A stretch of DNA of 64,000 nucleotides from Ifrita kowaldi (Eukaryota > Chordata > Aves > Passeriformes > Cinclosomatidae): contig VZRS01012606.1 in the NCBI GenBank assembly GCA_013398055.1, forward strand, positions 148,911-212,910. The letters run 5' to 3'. This document shows positions 63,502 through 64,000 of this stretch, in pieces; the stretch's first letter is position 1; each line of letters starts with the position of its first letter. Position numbers and translations under genes: made by a program. Under the pieces are notes generated by a model. It did no database searches. It was not told where the DNA came from and saw nothing but the letters and a program-made list of their open reading frames with translations.

Positions 63502-63596
63502 GAAAAGGAATAGCAGTTCTTTACTAGTTTGTACGTGTATAACAAGGCNGAAAAGGAATAGCAGTTCTTTACTAGTTTGTACGTGTATAACAAGGC
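63502..63596 (+). repeat. 47-bp exact duplication around a single N
   Basis: 63502-63548 and 63550-63596 are identical and separated by the N at 63549. This is best read as an unmerged contig overlap. The related LTR at 42.2 kb has this block only once. Confidence 0.93.
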
Positions 63597-63603
63597 AAAC
63601 AAA

Positions 63604-63618
63604 CAGCAGCAGCAGCAG
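63604..63618. repeat. (CAG)5 run
   Basis: Five CAG units within the LTR. The sibling LTR lacks the expansion. Confidence 0.9.
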
Positions 63619-63697
63619 CAACAAACAGAACCAGCAGCCCAGTGCCAGCCTCTCTCGGCCGCAGGCCCTTTCCCCTTCGGTGCAGTTCCGCTCACAG

Positions 63698-63713
63698 CCG
63701 GCAGGGGGCGCTG
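63698..63713 (+). promoter_or_regulatory. CTCF-like core motif, copy 1
   Basis: ccggcagggggcgctg agrees with the well-known vertebrate CTCF core (CCAsyAGGGGGCGCTr-like). Predicted from sequence only. Confidence 0.55.
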
Positions 63714-63756
63714 GTGGCTCCCGGCCGGGCAGGGCGGCTGCGATGGTTCCCCCGCG

Positions 63757-63772
63757 CCTGCAGGGGGCGCTG
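63757..63772 (+). promoter_or_regulatory. CTCF-like core motif, copy 2
   Basis: cctgcagggggcgctg has the same orientation and the same 13-base core as copy 1, 59 bp downstream. Confidence 0.55.
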
Positions 63773-63826
63773 TGGCGCGAGTTTCGGCCGTCTCTCTCCA
63801 CACGGCAATGGCGGCTCCGCCGGTGG

Positions 63827-63845
63827 GAGAGAGAGAGAGAGAGAG
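63827..63845. repeat. GA microsatellite
   Basis: Alternating GA for 19 bases within the LTR, continuing into a purine-rich stretch to about 63860. Confidence 0.9.
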
Positions 63846-64000
63846 GGAGGGAGAAGGGGCTTTCCTTTGCAAACTCATGGGGGCAGCCGGTCTCAGTGCT
63901 CCTCCGAGCCATGAAGTGGACTATAGCAGGAACTTCGGAGCAGCAGGCTGGAATGGCAGAGGCAAAACAGCCAGGGTGGCAAACATAGTGTAGGAAAATC

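Larger units (their letters stand above)
63375..64000 (-). mobile_element. ERV LTR, 3' end in window, runs off the right edge
   Basis: On the - strand it ends ...TTTGAAACCAAGACA at 63375 and shares ordered blocks with the LTR at 41637-42360 (the same 15-mer tgccggctgtgagcg at 63689-63703, and tctttgcctgaaagcc at 63481-63496). It is therefore another copy of that family or a close subfamily. Its 5' end lies beyond the window. Unlike its relative it carries a (CAG)5 run, a GA repeat and two copies of gcagggggcgctg. It includes a 47-bp assembly duplication around an N. Confidence 0.85.

Noticed and set aside
63371..63993. 205-codon plus-strand and 175-codon minus-strand open frames
   Set aside because: Both lie in the CpG-rich interior of an LTR and cross an assembly duplication. 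They have no retroviral or host domain.
1..64000. CRISPR arrays, bacterial operons, tRNA or rRNA genes
   Set aside because: No regularly spaced direct repeats, no cloverleaf-type sequence and no rRNA blocks noticed on reading. The DNA is plainly vertebrate.

Overview
This is vertebrate, almost certainly avian, nuclear DNA. The evidence is at least seven chicken-repeat-1 (CR1) LINE fragments, with the typical 3' tail ending in repeated ATTCTATG-like words, and several LTRs of endogenous retroviruses (ERVs) of the kind common in songbirds. There is no bacterial gene layout, and nearly all long open frames are chance frames. The passerine assignment is inference. The many single-N joins point to a scaffolded draft assembly.

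Layout. At 1-3400 there may be the 3' end of a multi-exon gene on the + strand, which I do not recognise. It shows one internal exon, a few weaker ones, and a last exon with a stop and a poly(A) signal. At 3400-14840 I see mainly unannotatable intergenic or intronic DNA with a poly-T run, hairpins and a small CpG-rich patch. A reversed CR1 lies at 14846-15120. From 16591 to about 21714 there is a cluster of retroviral sequence on the - strand: two complete-looking LTRs, a decayed env remnant, a decayed gag remnant, a primer-binding-site-like sequence and a third LTR. No pol is visible. A solo LTR with a 5-bp target duplication spans the 301-base gap near 23.3-23.6 kb.

The 25.1-27.7 kb interval is mis-assembled. 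Two exact duplications (228 bp and 752 bp) abut single Ns in a pattern that fits two small contigs placed in swapped order. Another CR1 follows at 28.9-29.6 kb. A TATA-containing promoter-like or LTR-like segment with a perfect inverted repeat lies at 32.8-33.1 kb. Further on are a second solo LTR with a perfect 5-bp duplication (41637-42360) beside a reversed CR1, and a third LTR (51568-52047) sitting inside a CR1 tail. At the right edge, a minus-strand relative of the 41.6 kb LTR (63375 to beyond the window) carries two tandem CTCF-like core motifs and an unmerged 47-bp assembly overlap.

I found no tRNA, rRNA, CRISPR array or intact protein-coding gene. The main content is transposable-element history plus assembly artefacts that affect how the region should be read.
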